From positions 1,134,001 through 1,198,000 of the forward strand of contig CAMQGK010000436.1 of assembly GCA_947000775.1 (NCBI GenBank): a stretch of DNA of 64,000 nt, read 5' to 3'. Below are positions 14,425 through 28,140 of the stretch, one piece after another (position 1 is the first letter of the stretch; each line of letters opens with the position of its first letter). The position numbers and the translations under genes are program-made. The notes below the pieces were generated by a model that was not told the origin of the DNA, searched no databases, and saw only the letters and a program-made list of their open reading frames with translations. Origin of the DNA: Pterois miles. Lineage: Eukaryota > Chordata > Actinopteri > Perciformes > Scorpaenidae.

Positions 14425-17400
14425 GTGTGTGTATCAGAGTGTGTATGTGTGTGTATCGGTATGTATCAGAGTGTGTATCAGAGCGTGAGTCAGTGTGTAT
14501 CAGAGTGTGTGTATCAAAGTGTGTCTATCAAAGTGTGTGTATCAGTGTGTATCAGAGTGTGTGCATAATTGTGTATCGGAATGTGTGTGAGAGTGTATCA
14601 GTGTGTATCAGAGTGTGTATCAGAGTGTGTATCATAGTGTGCATCAGAGTGTGTATTAGAGTGTGTATCAGCGTGTGTATCAGAGTGTGAATCAGAGTGT
14701 GTATCAGAGTGAGAATCAGAGTGTATCAGAGTGTGTATCATAGTGTATCAGAGTGTATCAGAGTGAGTCAGTGTGTATCAGAGTGTATCAGAGTGTATCA
14801 GAGTTTGAGTCAGTGTGTATCAGAGTGTATCAGAGTGTGTATCAGAGTGTGTATCAGGGTGTGAGTCAGTGTGTCAGAGTGTATCAGAGTGTGTCTAAGA
14901 GTGTGTATCAGTGTGTGTATCAGAGGGTGTAAGTGTGCGTATCAGTGTGTATCAGAGTGTGAGTCAGTGTGTATCAGAGCCTGTGTATCAGAGTGTGTAT
15001 CAGTGTGTGTATCAGAGTGTCTGTCAGAGTGTGTGTATCAGAGTGTATCTATCAGAGTGTGTGTATCAGTGTGTGCCAGAGAGTGTGTATCAGAGTGTGT
15101 GTATCAGAGTGTGTATCAGAGTGTGTATCAGAGTGTGTGTATCAGTGTGTATCAGAGTGTGTATATATGAGTGTGTCTATTAGAGTGTGTGTATCAGTGT
15201 GTATCAGAGTGTATCAGAGTGTGTGTATCAGAGTGTGTGTGACAGTGTATCAGTGTGTATCAGAGTGTGTCTATCAGAGTGTGTATCAGTGTGTATCAGA
15301 GTGTGTGTATCAGAGTTTCTGTATCAGAGTGTGTTTATCAGTGAGTATCAGAGTGTGTGTATCAGAGTGTGTGTATCAGACTGTGTATCAGAGTGTGTAT
15401 CAGAGTGTGTGTATCAGTGTGTATCAGAGTGTGCATATCAGAGTGTGTCTATCAGAGTGTGTGTATCAGTGTGTATCAGAGTGTGTATATCAGAGCGTGT
15501 CTATCAGAGTGTGTGTATCAGTGTGTATCAGAGTGTATCAGAGTGTGTGTATCAGAGTGTGTGTGAGAGTGTATCAGTGTGTATCGGAGTGTGTCTATCA
15601 GAGTGTGTATCAGTGTGTATCAGAGTGTTTCTGTCAGAGTGTGTGTATCAGAATGTATCAGTGTTTCTATCGGAGTGTGTGTATCAGTGTGTATTAGAGT
15701 GTGTGTGAGAGTGTATCAGTGTGTATCAGAGTGTGTATCCGCGTGTGTATCAGAGTGTGTATCAGAGTGTGTATCAGAGTGAGAATCAGAGTGTATCAGA
15801 GTATGTATCAGAGTGTGTATCAGAGTGTGAGTCAGTGTGTATCAGAGTGTATCAGAGTGTGTATCAGAGTGAGAATCAGAGTTTATCAGAGTGTGTATCA
15901 TAGTATATCAGAGTGTATCAGAGTGAGTCAGTGTGTATCAGAGTGTGTATCAGAGTGTGCATCAGGGTGTGAGTCAGTGTGTATCAGAGTGTGTGTATCA
16001 AAGTGTGTCTATTAAAGTGTGTGTATCAGAGTGTGTGCATAAGTGTGGATCAGAATGTGTGTGAGAGTGTATCAGTGTGTATCAGAGTGTGTATCAGTGT
16101 GTATCATAGTGTGTATAAGAGTGTGAGTCAGTGTGTATCAGAGTGTGTGTATCAAAGTGTGTCTATTAAAGTGTGTGTATCAGAGTGTGTGCATAAGTGT
16201 ATATAAGAATGTGTGTGAGAGTGTATCAGTGTGTATCAGAGTGTGTATCAGTGTGTATCATAGTGTATATCAGAGTGTGTATTAGAGTGTGTATCAGAGG
16301 ATGTATGTGAGCGTATCAGTGTGTATCAGAGTGTGAGTCAGTGTGTATCAGAGCGTGTGTATCAGAGTGTGTATCAGTGTGTGTGTATCAGTGTGTATCA
16401 GAGTGTGTGTGTCAGAGTGTGTCTATCAGAGTGTGTGTATCAGTGTGTATCAGAGTGTGTGTATCAGATTGTGTATCAGAGTGTGTGTATCAGTGTGTAT
16501 CAGTGTGTGTATATCAGAGTGTGTCTATCAGAGTGTGTGTATCAGTGTGTATCAGAGTGTATCAGAGTGTATCAGAGTTTGAGTCAGTGTGTATCAGAGT
16601 GTATCAGAGTGTGTATCAGAGTGTGTATCAGGGTGTGAGTCAGTGTGTCAGAGTGTATCAGAGTGTGTGTGAGAGTGTATGAGTGTGTATCAGAGTGTGT
16701 ATCAGCGTGTGTATCAGAGTGTGTATCAGAGTGAGAATCAGAGTGTATCAGAGTGTGTATCAGAGTGTGTGTATCAGTATGTATCATTGTGTGTATATCA
16801 GAGTGTGTCAATCAGAGTGTGTGTATCAGTGTGTATCAGAGTGTATCAGAGTGTGTATCAGCGTGTGTATCATAGTGTATCAGAGTGTATCAGAGTGAGT
16901 CAGTGTGTATCAGAGTGTATCAGAGTGTGTATCAGAGTGTGTATCAGGGTGTGAGTCAGTGTGTCAGAGTGTATCAGAGTGTGTATTAGAGTGTGTATGT
17001 GTGTGTATCGGTATGTATCAGAGTGTGTATCAGAGCGTGAGTCAGTGTGTATCAGAGTGTGTGTATCAAAGTGTGTCTATCAAAGTGTGTGTATCAGTGT
17101 GTATCAGAGTGTGTGCATAAGTGTGTATCAGAATGTGTGTGAGAGTGTATCAGTGTGTATCAGAGTGTGTATCAGAGTGTGTATCATAGTGTGCATCAGA
17201 GTGTGTATTAGAGTGTGTATCAGCGCGTGTATCAGAGTGTGAATCAGAGTGTGTATCAGAGTGAGAATCAGAGTGTATCAGAGTGTGTATCATAGTGTAT
17301 CAGAGTGTATCAGAGTGAGTCAGTGTGTATCAGAGTGTATCAGAGTGTATCAGAGTTTGAGTCAGTGTGTATCAGAGTGTATCAGAGTGTGTATCAGAGT

Positions 17401-17464
17401 GTGTATCAGGGTGTGAGTCAGTGTGTCAGAGTGTATCAGAGTGTGTCTCAGAGTGTGTATCAGA
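14425..17464 (+). repeat. Higher-order repeat A, shortened copy 4
   Basis: Tracks copy 3 at shifts of 3282, 3284, 3310 and then 3466 bp, the steps being gained or lost subunits. Towards its right end it resembles the 2.1-2.5 kb part of copy 1 rather than copy 3. The right edge is set by the start of the next repeat family and is approximate. Confidence 0.6.
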
Positions 17465-20400
17465 GTGTGTATCAGAGCGTGAGTCAGTGTGTATCAGAGT
17501 GTGTGTATCAAAGTGTGTCTATCAAAGTGTGTGTATCAGTGTGTATCAGAGTGTGTGCATAAGTGTGTATCAGAATGTGTGTGAGAGTGTATCAGTGTGT
17601 ATCAGAGTGTGCATCAGCGTGTGTATTAGAGTGTGTATCAGAGGGTGTAAGTGTGCGTATCAGTGTGTATCAGAGTGTGAGTCAGTGTGTATCAGAGCCT
17701 GTGTATCAGAGTGTGTATCAGTGTGTGTATCAGAGTGTCTGTCAGAGTGTGTGTATCAGAGTGTATCTATCAGAGTGTGTGTATCAGTGTGTGTCAGAGA
17801 GTGTGTATCAGAGTGTGTGTATCAGATCGTGTATCAGAGTGTCTATCAGAGTGTGTGTATCAGTGTGTATCAGAGTGTGTATATTAGAGTGTGTCTATCA
17901 GAGTGTGTGTATCATAGTGTATCAGAGTGTATCAGAGTGAGTCAGTGTGTATCAGTGTGTATCAGAGTGTGTATAAGGGTGTGAGTCAGTGTGTCAGAGT
18001 GTGTATCAGAGTGTGTATCAGAGTGTGTATCAGAGAGTGAGTCAGTGTGTATCAGAGTGTGTGTATCAAAGTGTGTCTATCAAAGTGTGTGTATCAGTGT
18101 GTATCAGAGTGTGTGCATAAGTGTGTATCAGAGTGTGTGTGAGAGTGTATCAGTGTGTATCAGAGTGTGTCTATCAGAGTGTGTATCAGTGTGTATCAAA
18201 GTGTGTCTGTCAGAGTGTGTGTATCAGAGTGTATCAGTGTTTCTATCGCAGTGTGTGTATCAGTGTGTATCAGAGTGTGTATTAGAGTGTGTATCATAGT
18301 GTATCAGAGTGTATCAGAGTGTATCAGAGTGAGTCAGTGTGTATCAGAGTGTATCAGAGTGTATCAGAGTGTATCAGAGTGTGAGTCTGTGTGTATCAGA
18401 GTGTCTGTCAGAGTGTGTGTATCAGAGTGTGTCTATCAGAATGTTTGTATCAGTGTGTATCAGAGTGTGTGTATCAGAGTGTGTGTATCAGATCGTGTAT
18501 CAGAGTGTGTATCAGAGTGTGTGTATCAGTGTGTATCAGAGTGTGTATATCAGAGTGTGTCTATCAGAGTGTGTGTATCAGAGTGTATCAGAGTGTGTGT
18601 ATCAGAGTGTGTGTGAGAGTGTATCAGTGTGTATCAGAGTGTATCAGTGTTTCTATCGGAGTGTGTGTATCAGTGTGTATCACAGTGTGTATCAGAGTGT
18701 ATCAGAGTGTGAGACAGTTTGTATCAGAGTGTATCAGAGTGTGTATCAGGGTGTGAGTCAGTGTGTCAGAGTGTATCAGAGTGTGTATCAGAGTGTGTAT
18801 CAGTGTGTGTATCAGAGTGTGTATGTGTGTGTATCGGTACGTATCAGAGTGTGTATCAGAGTGTGAGTCAGTGTGTATCAGAGTGTGTGTATCAAAGTGT
18901 GTCTATCAAAGTGTGTGTATCAGTGTGTATCAGAGTGTGTGCATAACTGTGTATCAGAATGTGTGTGAGAGTGTGTATCAGAGGGTGTATGTGTGCGTAT
19001 CAGTGTGTATCAAAGTGTGAGTCAGTGTGTATCAGAGCGTGTGTATCAGAGTGTGTATCAGTGTGTGTAGCAGAGTGTCTGTCAGAGTGTGTGTATCAGA
19101 GTGTGTCTATCAGAGTGTGTGTATCAGTGTGTATCAGAGTGTGTATAAAAGAGTGTGTCTTTCAGAGTGTGTGTATCAGTGTGTATCAGAGTGTATCAGA
19201 GTGTGTGTATCAGAGTGTGTGTGAGAGTGTATAAGTGTGTATCAGAGTGTGTCTATCAGAGTGTGTATCAGTGTGTATCAGAGTGTGTCTGTCAGAGTGT
19301 GTGTATCAGAGTGTATCAGTGTTTCTATCGCAGTGTGTGTATCAGTGTGTATCAGAGTGTGTATTAGAGTGTGTATCATAGTGTATCAGAGTGTATCAGA
19401 GTGAGTCAGTGTGTATCAGAGTGTATCAGAGTGTATCAGAGTGTGAGTCTGTGTGTGTCAGAGTGTGTATCAGAGTGTGTATCAGGGCGTGAGTCAGTGT
19501 GTCAGACTGTATCATACTGTGTATCAGTGTGTGCATCAGAGTGTGTATGTGTGTGTATCGGTATGTATCAGAGTGTGTATCAGAGCGTGAGTCAGTGTGT
19601 ATCAGAGTGTGTGTATCAAAGTGTGTCTATCAAAGTGTGTGTATCAGTGTGTATCAGAGTGTGTGCATAAGTGTGTATCAGAATGTGTGTGAGAGTGTAT
19701 CAGTGTGTATCAGAGTGTGTATCAGAGTGTATCAGTGTTTCTGTCGGAGTGTGTGTATCAGTGTGTATCAGAGTGTGTGTGAGAGTGTATCAGTGTGTAT
19801 CAGAGTGTGTGTATCAGAGTGTATCAGTGTTTCTATCGGAGTGTGTGTATCAGTGTGTATCAGAGTGTGTGTGAGAGTGTATCAGTGTGTATCAGAGTGT
19901 GTATTAGAGTGTGTATCATAGTGTATCAGAGTGTATCAGAGTGAGTCAGTATGTATCAGAGTGTGTATCAGCGTGTGTATCAGAGTGTATGTATCAGAGT
20001 GTGTGTATCAGAGTGTGTATCAGAGTGTGTATCAGTGTGTATCAGAGTGTGTCTGTCAGAGTGTGTGTATCAGAGTGTGTATCAGAGTGTGTGTATCAGT
20101 ATGTATCAGTGTTTGTATATCAGAATGTGTGTATCAGTGTGTATCAGAGTGTATCAGAGTGTGTATAAGAGTGAGAATCAGAGTGTATCAGAGTGTGTAT
20201 CACAGTGTATCAGAGTGTATCAGAGTGAGTCAGTGTGTATCAGAGTGTATCAGAGTGTGTATCAGAGTGTATCAGAGTGTATCAGAGTGTGAGTCAGTGT
20301 GTATCAGAGTGTATCAGAGTGTGTATCAGAGTGTGTATCAGGGTGTGAGTCAGTGTGTCAGAGTGTATCAGAGTGTGTATCAGAGTGTGTATCAGTGTGT

Positions 20401-21327
20401 GTATCAGAGTGTGCAAGTGTGTGTATCGGTATGTATCAGAGTGTGTATCAGAGTGTGAGTCAGTGTGTATCAGAGTGTGTGTATCAAAGTGTGTCGATCA
20501 AAGTGTGTGTATCAGTGTGTATCAGAGTGTGTGCATAAGTGTGTATCAGATTGTGTGTGAGAGTGTATCAGTTTGTATCAGAGTGTGTATCATAGTGTGC
20601 ATCAGAGTGTGTATTAGAGTGTGTATCAGAGGGTGTATGTGTGCGTATCAGTGTGTATCAGAGTGTGAGTCAGTGTGTATCAGAGCGTGTGTATCAGAGT
20701 GTGTATCAGTGTGTGTATCAGAGTGTCTGTCAGAGTGTGTGTATCAGAGTGTGTCTATCAGAGTGTGCGTATCAGTGTGTATCAGAGTGTGTGTATCAGA
20801 GTGTGTGTATCAGATCGTGTATCAGAGTGTGTATCAGAGTGTGTGTATCAGTGTGTATCAGAGTGTGTATATCAGAGTGTGTCTATCAGAGTGTGTGTAT
20901 CAGTGTGTATCAGAGTGTATCAGAGTGTGTGTATCAGTGTGTGTGAGAGTGTATCAGAGTGTGTCTATCAGAGTGTGTATCAGATTGTGTCTGTCATGTG
21001 TGTGTATCAGAGTGTATCAGTGTTTCTATCGGAGTGTGTGTATCAGTGTGTATCAGAGTGTGTATTAGAGTGTGTATCATAGGGTATCAGAGTGTATCAG
21101 AGTGTATCAGAGTGTGAGTCAGTGTGTATCAGAGTGTATCAGAGTGTGTATCAGAGTGAGAATCAGAGTTTATCGGAGTGTGTATCTTAGTATATCAGAG
21201 TGTATCAGAGTGAGTCAGTGTGTATCAGAGTGTGCATCAGAGTGTGTATCAGGGCGTGAGTCAGTGTGTCAGAGTGTATCAGAGTGTGTATCAGAGTGTG
21301 TATGTGTGTGTATCGGTATGTATCAGA
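17465..21327 (+). repeat. Higher-order repeat B, copy 1
   Basis: Repeated downstream at a constant shift of 3863 bp up to about 19.2 kb and 3819 bp afterwards. The 44-bp change therefore reflects a gain or loss of a few subunits. Shared rare variants include GTGTAGCAG near 19070, GTATAAAAGAG near 19145 and GTCATGTGTG near 20995. Confidence 0.85.
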
Positions 21328-24300
21328 GTGTGTATCAGAGCGTGAATCAGTGTGTATCAGAGTGTGTGTATCAAAGTGTGTCTATCAAAGTGTGTGTATC
21401 AGTGTGTATCAGAGTGTGTGCATAAGTGTGTATCAGAATGTGTGTGAGAGTGTATCAGTGTGTATCAGAGTGTGCATCAGCGTGTGTATTAGAGTGTGTA
21501 TCAGAGAGTGTAAGTGTGCGTATCAGTGTGTATCAGAGTGTGAGTCAGTGTGTATCAGAGCCTGTGTATCAGAGTGTGTATCAGTGTGTGTATCAGAGTG
21601 TCTGTCAGAGTGTGTGTATCAGAGTGTATCTATCAGAGTGTGTGTATCAGTGTGTGCCAGAGAGTGTGTATCAGAGTGTGTGTATCAGATTGTGTATCAG
21701 AGTGTGTATCAGAGTGTGTGTATCAGTGTGTATCAGAGTGTGTATATCAGAGTGTGTCTATCAGAGTGTGTGTATCATAGTGTATCAGAGTGTATCAGAG
21801 TGAGTCAGTGTGTATCAGTGTGTATCAGAGTGTGTATAAGGGTGTGAGTCAGTGTGTCAGAGTGTGTATCAGAGTGTGTATCAGAGTGTGTATCAGAGAG
21901 TGAGTCAGTGTGTATCAGAGTGTGTGTATCAAAGTGTGTCTATCAAAGTGTGTGTATCAGTGTGTATCAGAGTGTGTGCATAAGTGTGTATCAGAGTGTG
22001 TGTGAGAGTGTATCAGTGTTTATCAGAGTGTGTCTATCAGAGTGTGTATCAGTGTGTATCAAAGTGTGTCTGTCAGAGTGTGTGTATCAGAGTGTATCAG
22101 TGTTTCTATCGCAGTGTGTGTATCAGTGTGTATCAGAGTGTGTATTAGAGTGTGTATCATAGTGTATCAGAGTGTATCAGAGTGTATCAGAGTGAGTCAG
22201 TGTGTATCAGAGTGTATCAGAGTGTATCAGAGTGTATCAGAGTGTGAGTCTGTGTGTATCAGAGTGTCTGTCAGAGTGTGTGTATCAGAGTGTGTCTATC
22301 AGAATGTTTGTATCAGTGTGTATCAGAGTGTGTGTATCAGAGTGTGTGTATCAGATCGTGTATCAGAGTGTGTATCAGAGTGTGTGTATCAGTGTGTATC
22401 AGAGTGTGTATATCAGAGTGTGTCTATCAGAGTGTGTGTATCAGAGTGTATCAGAGTGTGTGTATCAGAGTGTGTGTGAGAGTGTATCAGTGTGTATCAG
22501 AGTGTATCAGTGTTTCTATCGGAGTGTGTGTATCAGTGTGTATCACAGTGTGTATCAGAGTGTATCAGAGTGTGAGACAGTTTGTATCAGAGTGTATCAG
22601 AGTGTGTATCAGGGTGTGAGTCAGTGTGTCAGAGTGTATCAGAGTGTGTATCAGAGTGTGTATCAGTGTGTGTATCAGAGTGTGTATGTGTGTGTATCGG
22701 TACGTATCAGAGTGTGTATCAGAGTGTGAGTCAGTGTGTATCAGAGTGTGTGTATCAAAGTGTGTCTATCAAAGTGTGTGTATCAGTGTGTATCAGAGTG
22801 TGTGCATAACTGTGTATCAGAATGTGTGTGAGAGTGTGTATCAGAGGGTGTATGTGTGCGTATCAGTGTGTATCAAAGTGTGAGTCAGTGTGTATCAGAG
22901 CGTGTGTATCAGAGTGTGTATCAGTGTGTGTAGCAGAGTGTCTGTCAGAGTGTGTGTATCAGAGTGTGTCTATCAGAGTGTGTGTATCAGTGTGTATCAG
23001 AGTGTGTATAAAAGAGTGTGTCTTTCAGAGTGTGTGTATCAGTGTGTATCAGAGTGTATCAGAGTGTGTGTATCAGAGTGTGTGTGAGAGTGTATCAGTG
23101 TGTATCAGAGTGTGTCTATCAGAGTGTGTATCAGTGTGTATCAGAGTGTGTCTGTCAGAGTGTGTGTATCAGAGTGTATCAGTGTTTCTATCGCAGTGTG
23201 TGTATCAGTGTGTATCAGAGTGTGTATTAGAGTGTGTATCATAGTGTATCAGAGTGTATCAGAGTGAGTCAGTGTGTATCAGAGTGTATCAGAGTGTGTA
23301 TCAGGGCGTGAGTCAGTGTGTCAGATTGTATCATACTGTGTATCAGTGTGTGCATCAGAGTGTGTATGTGTGTGTATCGGTATGTATCAGAGTGTGTATC
23401 AGAGCGTGAATCAGTGTGTATCAGAGTGTGTGTATCAAAGTGTGTCTATCAAAGTGTGTGTATCAGTGTGTATCAGAGTGTGTGCATAAGTGTGTATCAG
23501 AATGTGTGTGAGAGTGTATCAGTGTGTATCAGAGTGTGTATCAGAGTGTATCAGTGTTTATGTCGGAGTGTGTGTATCAGTGTGTATCAGAGTGTGTGTG
23601 AGAGTGTATCAGTGTGTATCAGAGTGTGTGTATCAGAGTGTATCAGTGTTTCTATCGGAGTGTGTGTATCAGTGTGTATCAGAGTGTGTGTGAGAGTGTA
23701 TCAGTGTGTATCAGAGTGTGTATTAGAGTGTGTATCATAGTGTATCAGAGTGTATCAGAGTGAGTCAGTGTGTATCAGAGTGTGTATCAGCGTGTGTATC
23801 AGAGTGTATGTATCAGAGTGTGTGTATCAGAGTGTGTATCAGAGTGTGTATCAGTGTGTATCAGAGTGTGTCTGTCAGAGTGTGTGTATCAGAGTGTGTA
23901 TCAGAGTGTGTGTATCAGTATGTATCAGTGTTTGTATATCAGAATGTGTGTATCAGTGTGTATCAGAGTGTATCAGAGTGTGTATAAGAGTGAGAATCAG
24001 AGTGTATCAGAGTGTGTATCACAGTGTATCAGAGTGTATCAGAGTGAGTCAGTGTGTATCAGAGTGTATCAGAGTGTGTATCAGAGTGTATCAGAGTGTA
24101 TCAGAGTGTGAGTCAGTGTGTATCAGAGTGTATCAGAGTGTGTATCAGAGTGTGTATCAGGGTGTGAGTCAGTGTGTCAGAGTGTATCAGAGTGTGTATC
24201 AGAGTGTGTATCAGTGTGTGTATCAGAGTGTGCAAGTGTGTGTATCGGTATGTATCAGAGTGTGTATCAGAGTGTGAGTCAGTGTGTATCAGAGTGTGTG

Positions 24301-25230
24301 TATCAAAGTGTGTCGATCAAAGTGTGTGTATCAGTGTGTATCAGAGTGTGTGCATAAGTGTGTATCAGATTGTGTGTGAGAGTGTATCAGTTTGTATCAG
24401 AGTGTGTATCATAGTGTGCATCAGAGTGTGTATTAGAGTGTGTATCAGAGGGTGTATGTGTGCGTATCAGTGTGTATCAGAGTGTGAGTCAGTGTGTATC
24501 AGAGCGTGTGTATCAGAGTGTGTATCAGTGTGTGTATCAGAGTGTCTGTCAGAGTGTGTGTATCAGAGTGTGTCTATCAGAGTGTGCGTATCAGTGTGTA
24601 TCAGAGTGTGTGTATCAGAGTGTGTGTATCAGATCGTGTATCAGAGTGTGTATCAGAGTGTGTGTATCAGTGTGTATCAGAGTGTGTATATCAGAGTGTG
24701 TCTATCAGAGTGTGTGTATCAGTGTGTATCAGAGTGTATCAGAGTGTGTGTATCAGTGTGTGTGAGAGTGTATCAGAGTGTGTCTATCAGAGTGTGTATC
24801 AGATTGTGTCTGTCATGTGTGTGTATCAGAGTGTATCAGTGTTTCTATCGGAGTGTGTGTATCAGTGTGTATCAGAGTGTGTATTAGAGTGTGTATCATA
24901 GGGTATCAGAGTGTATCAGAGTGTATCAGAGTGTGAGTCAGTGTGTATCAGAGTGTATCAGAGTGTGTATCAGAGTGAGAATCAGAGTTTATCGGAGTGT
25001 GTATCTTAGTATATCAGAGTGTATCAGAGTGAGTCAGTGTGTATCAGAGTGTGCATCAGAGTGTGTATCAGGGCGTGAGTCAGTGTGTCAGAGTGTATCA
25101 GAGTGTGTATCAGAGTGTGTATGTGTGTGTATCGGTATGTATCAGAGTGTGTATCAGAGCGTGAGTCAGTGTGTATCAGAGTGTGTGTATCAAAGTGTGT
25201 CTATCAAAGTGTGTGTATCAGTGTGTATCA
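21328..25230 (+). repeat. Higher-order repeat B, copy 2
   Basis: Second copy of the ~3.85 kb unit, with the same rare variants in the same order. It diverges from copy 1 at about 25230, where GTATCAGAGTTTGTATC replaces the CATAAG-containing stretch. Confidence 0.85.
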
Positions 25231-26395
25231 GAGTGTGTATCAGAGTTTGTATCATAGTGTGCATCAGAGTGTGTATTAGAGTGTGTATCAGAGGGTGTAT
25301 GTGTGCGTATCAGTGTGTATCAGAGTGAGAGTCAGTGTGTATCAGAGCGTGTGTATCAGAGTGTGTATCAGTGTGTGTATCAGAGTGTCTGTCAGAGTGT
25401 GTGTATCAGAGTGTGTCTATCAGAATGTGTGTATCAGTGTGTGTCAGAGAGTGTGTATCAGAGTGTGTGTATCATATCGTGTATCAGAGTATGTATCAGA
25501 GTGTGTGTATCAGTGTGTATCAGAGTGTGTATATCAGAGTGTGTCCATCAGAGTGTGTATCAGTGTGTATCAGAGTGTATCAGAGTGTGTGTATCAGAGT
25601 GTGTATCAGTGTGTATCAGAGTGTGTCTGTCAGAGTGTGTGTGAGAGTGTATCAGTGTGTATCAGAGTGTGTCTATCAGAGTGTGTATCAGTGTGTATCA
25701 GAGTGTGTCTGTCAGAGTGTGTGTATCAGAGTGTATCAGTGTTTCTATCGGAGTGTGTGTATCAGTGTGTATCAGAGTGTTTGTGAGAGTGTATCAGTGT
25801 GTATCAGAGTGTGTATCATAGTGTATCAGAGTGTATCAATGAGTCAGTGTGTATCAGAGTGTGTATCAGCGTGTGTATCAGAGTGTATGTATCAGAGTGT
25901 GTGTATCAGAGTGTGTATCAGTGTGTATCAGAGTGTGTCTGTCAGAGTGTGTGTATCAGAGTGTGTATCAGAGTGTGTGTATCAGTATGTATCAGTGTGT
26001 GTATATCAGAGTGTGTCTATCAGAGTGTGTGTATCAGTGTGTATCAGAGTGTATCAGAGTGTGTATCAGCGTGTGTATCAGAGTGTGAATCAGAGTGTGT
26101 ATAAGAGTGAGAATCAGAGTGTATCAGAGTGTGTTTCATAGTGTATCAGAGTGTATCAGAGTGAGTCAGTGTGTATCAGAGTGTATCAGAGTGTGTATAA
26201 GAGTGTATCAGAGTGTATCAGTGTGTATTAAAGTGTGAGTCAGTGTGTATCAGAGTGTATCAGAGTGTGTATCAGGGTGTGAGTCAGTGTGTCAGAGTGT
26301 ATCAGAGTGTGTATCAGAGTGTTTATCAGTGTTTGTATCAGAGTGTGTATGTGTGTGTATCGGTATGTATCAGAGTGTGTATCAGAGTGTGAGTC
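24940..26395 (+). repeat. Higher-order repeat C, copy 1
   Basis: Matches the next 1.46 kb at a constant shift of 1456 bp. Its left part overlaps the end of the B unit, so the C duplication arose from DNA that already contained the B copy or shared its ancestor. Confidence 0.8.
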
Positions 26396-27851
26396 AGTGT
26401 GTATCAGAGTGTATCAGAGTGTGTATCAGAGTGAGAATCAGAGTTTATCGGAGTTTGTATCTTAGTATATCAGAGTGTATCAGAGTGAGTCAGTGTGTAT
26501 CAGAGTGTGCATCAGAGTGTGTATCAGGGCGTGAGTCAGTGTGTCAGAGTGTATCAGAGTGTGTATCAGAGTGTGTATGTGTGTGTATCGGTATGTATCA
26601 GAGTGTGTATCAGAGCGTGAGTCAGTGTGTATCAGAGTGTGTGTATCAAAGTGTGTCTATCAAAGTGTGTGTATCAGTGTGTATCAGAGTGTGTATCAGA
26701 GTTTGTATCATAGTGTGCATCAGAGTGTGTATTAGAGTGTGTATCAGAGGGTGTATGTGTGCGTATCAGTGTGTATCAGAGTGTGAGTCAGTGTGTATCA
26801 GAGCGTGTGTATCAGAGTGTGTATCAGTGTGTGTATCAGAGTGTCTGTCAGAGTGTGTGTATCAGAGTGTGTCTATCAGAGTGTGTGTATCAGTGTGTGT
26901 CAGAGAGTGTGTATCAGAGTGTGTGTATCATATCGTGTATCAGAGTATGTATCAGAGTGTGTGTATCAGTGTGTATCAGAGTGTGTATATCAGAGTGTGT
27001 CCATCAGAGTGTGTATCAGTGTGTATCAGAGTGTATCAGAGTGTGTGTATCAGAGTGTGTATCAGTGTGTATCAGAGTGTGTCTGTCAGAGTGTGTGTGA
27101 GAGTGTATCAGTGTGTATCAGAGTGTGTCTATCAGAGTGTGTATCAGTGTGTATCAGAGTGTGTCTGTCAGAGTGTGTGTATCAGAGTGTATCAGTGTTT
27201 CTATTGGAGTGTGTGTATCAGTGTGTATCAGAGTGTTTGTGAGAGTGTATCAGTGTGTATCAGAGTGTGTATCATAGTGTATCAGAGTGTATCAATGATT
27301 CAGTGTGTATCAGAGTGTGTATCAGCATGTGTATCAGAGTGTATGTATCAGAGTGTGTGTATCAGAGTGTGTATCAGTGTGTATCAGAGTGTGTCTGTCA
27401 GAGTTTGTGTATCAGAGTGTGTATCAGAGTGTGTGTATCAGTATGTATCAGTGTGTGTATATCAGAGTGTGTCTATCAGAGTGTGTGTATCAGTGTGTAT
27501 CAGAGTGTATCAGAGTGTGTATCAGCGTGTGTATCAGAGTGTGAATCAGAGTGTGTATAAGAGTGAGAATCAGAGTGTATCAGAGTGTGTTTCATAGTGT
27601 ATCAGAGTGTATCAGAGTGAGTCAGTGTATATCAGAGTGTATCAGAGTGTGTATAAGAGTGTATCAGAGTGTATCAGTGTGTATTAAAGTGTGAGTCAGT
27701 GTGTATCAGAGTGTATCAGAGTGTGTATCAGGGTGTGAGTCAGTGTGTCAGAGTGTATCAGAGTGTGTATCAGAGTGTTTATCAGTGTTTGTATCAGAGT
27801 GTGTATGTGTGTGTATCGGTATGTATCAGAGTGTGTATCAGAGTGTGAGTC
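26396..27851 (+). repeat. Higher-order repeat C, copy 2
   Basis: Second copy of the 1456-bp unit, without net length change. It differs by single substitutions, for example CTATTGGAG at ~27203 against CTATCGGAG in copy 1. Confidence 0.8.
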
Positions 27852-28140
27852 AGTGTGTATCAGAGTGTGTGTATCAAAGTGTGTCTATCAAAGTGTGTAT
27901 ATCAGTGTGTATCAGAGTGTGTGCATAAGTGTGTATCAGAATGTGTGTGAGAGTGTATCAGTGTGTATCATAGTGTGTATCAGAGTGTGTATCATAGTGT
28001 GCATCAGAGTGTGTATTAGAGTGTGTATCAGAGGGTGTATGTGTGCGTATCAGTGTGTATCAGAGTGTGAGTCAGTGTGTATCAGAGCCTGTGTATCAGA
28101 GTGTGTATCAGTGTGTGTATCAGAGTGTCTGTCAGAGTGT

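Noticed and set aside
16584..16811. Single minus-strand frame of 75 codons in the satellite
   Set aside because: The reverse complement of the unit happens to avoid TGA locally because 12-bp units are in phase; the product is a His/Thr/Ser repeat with no gene features.
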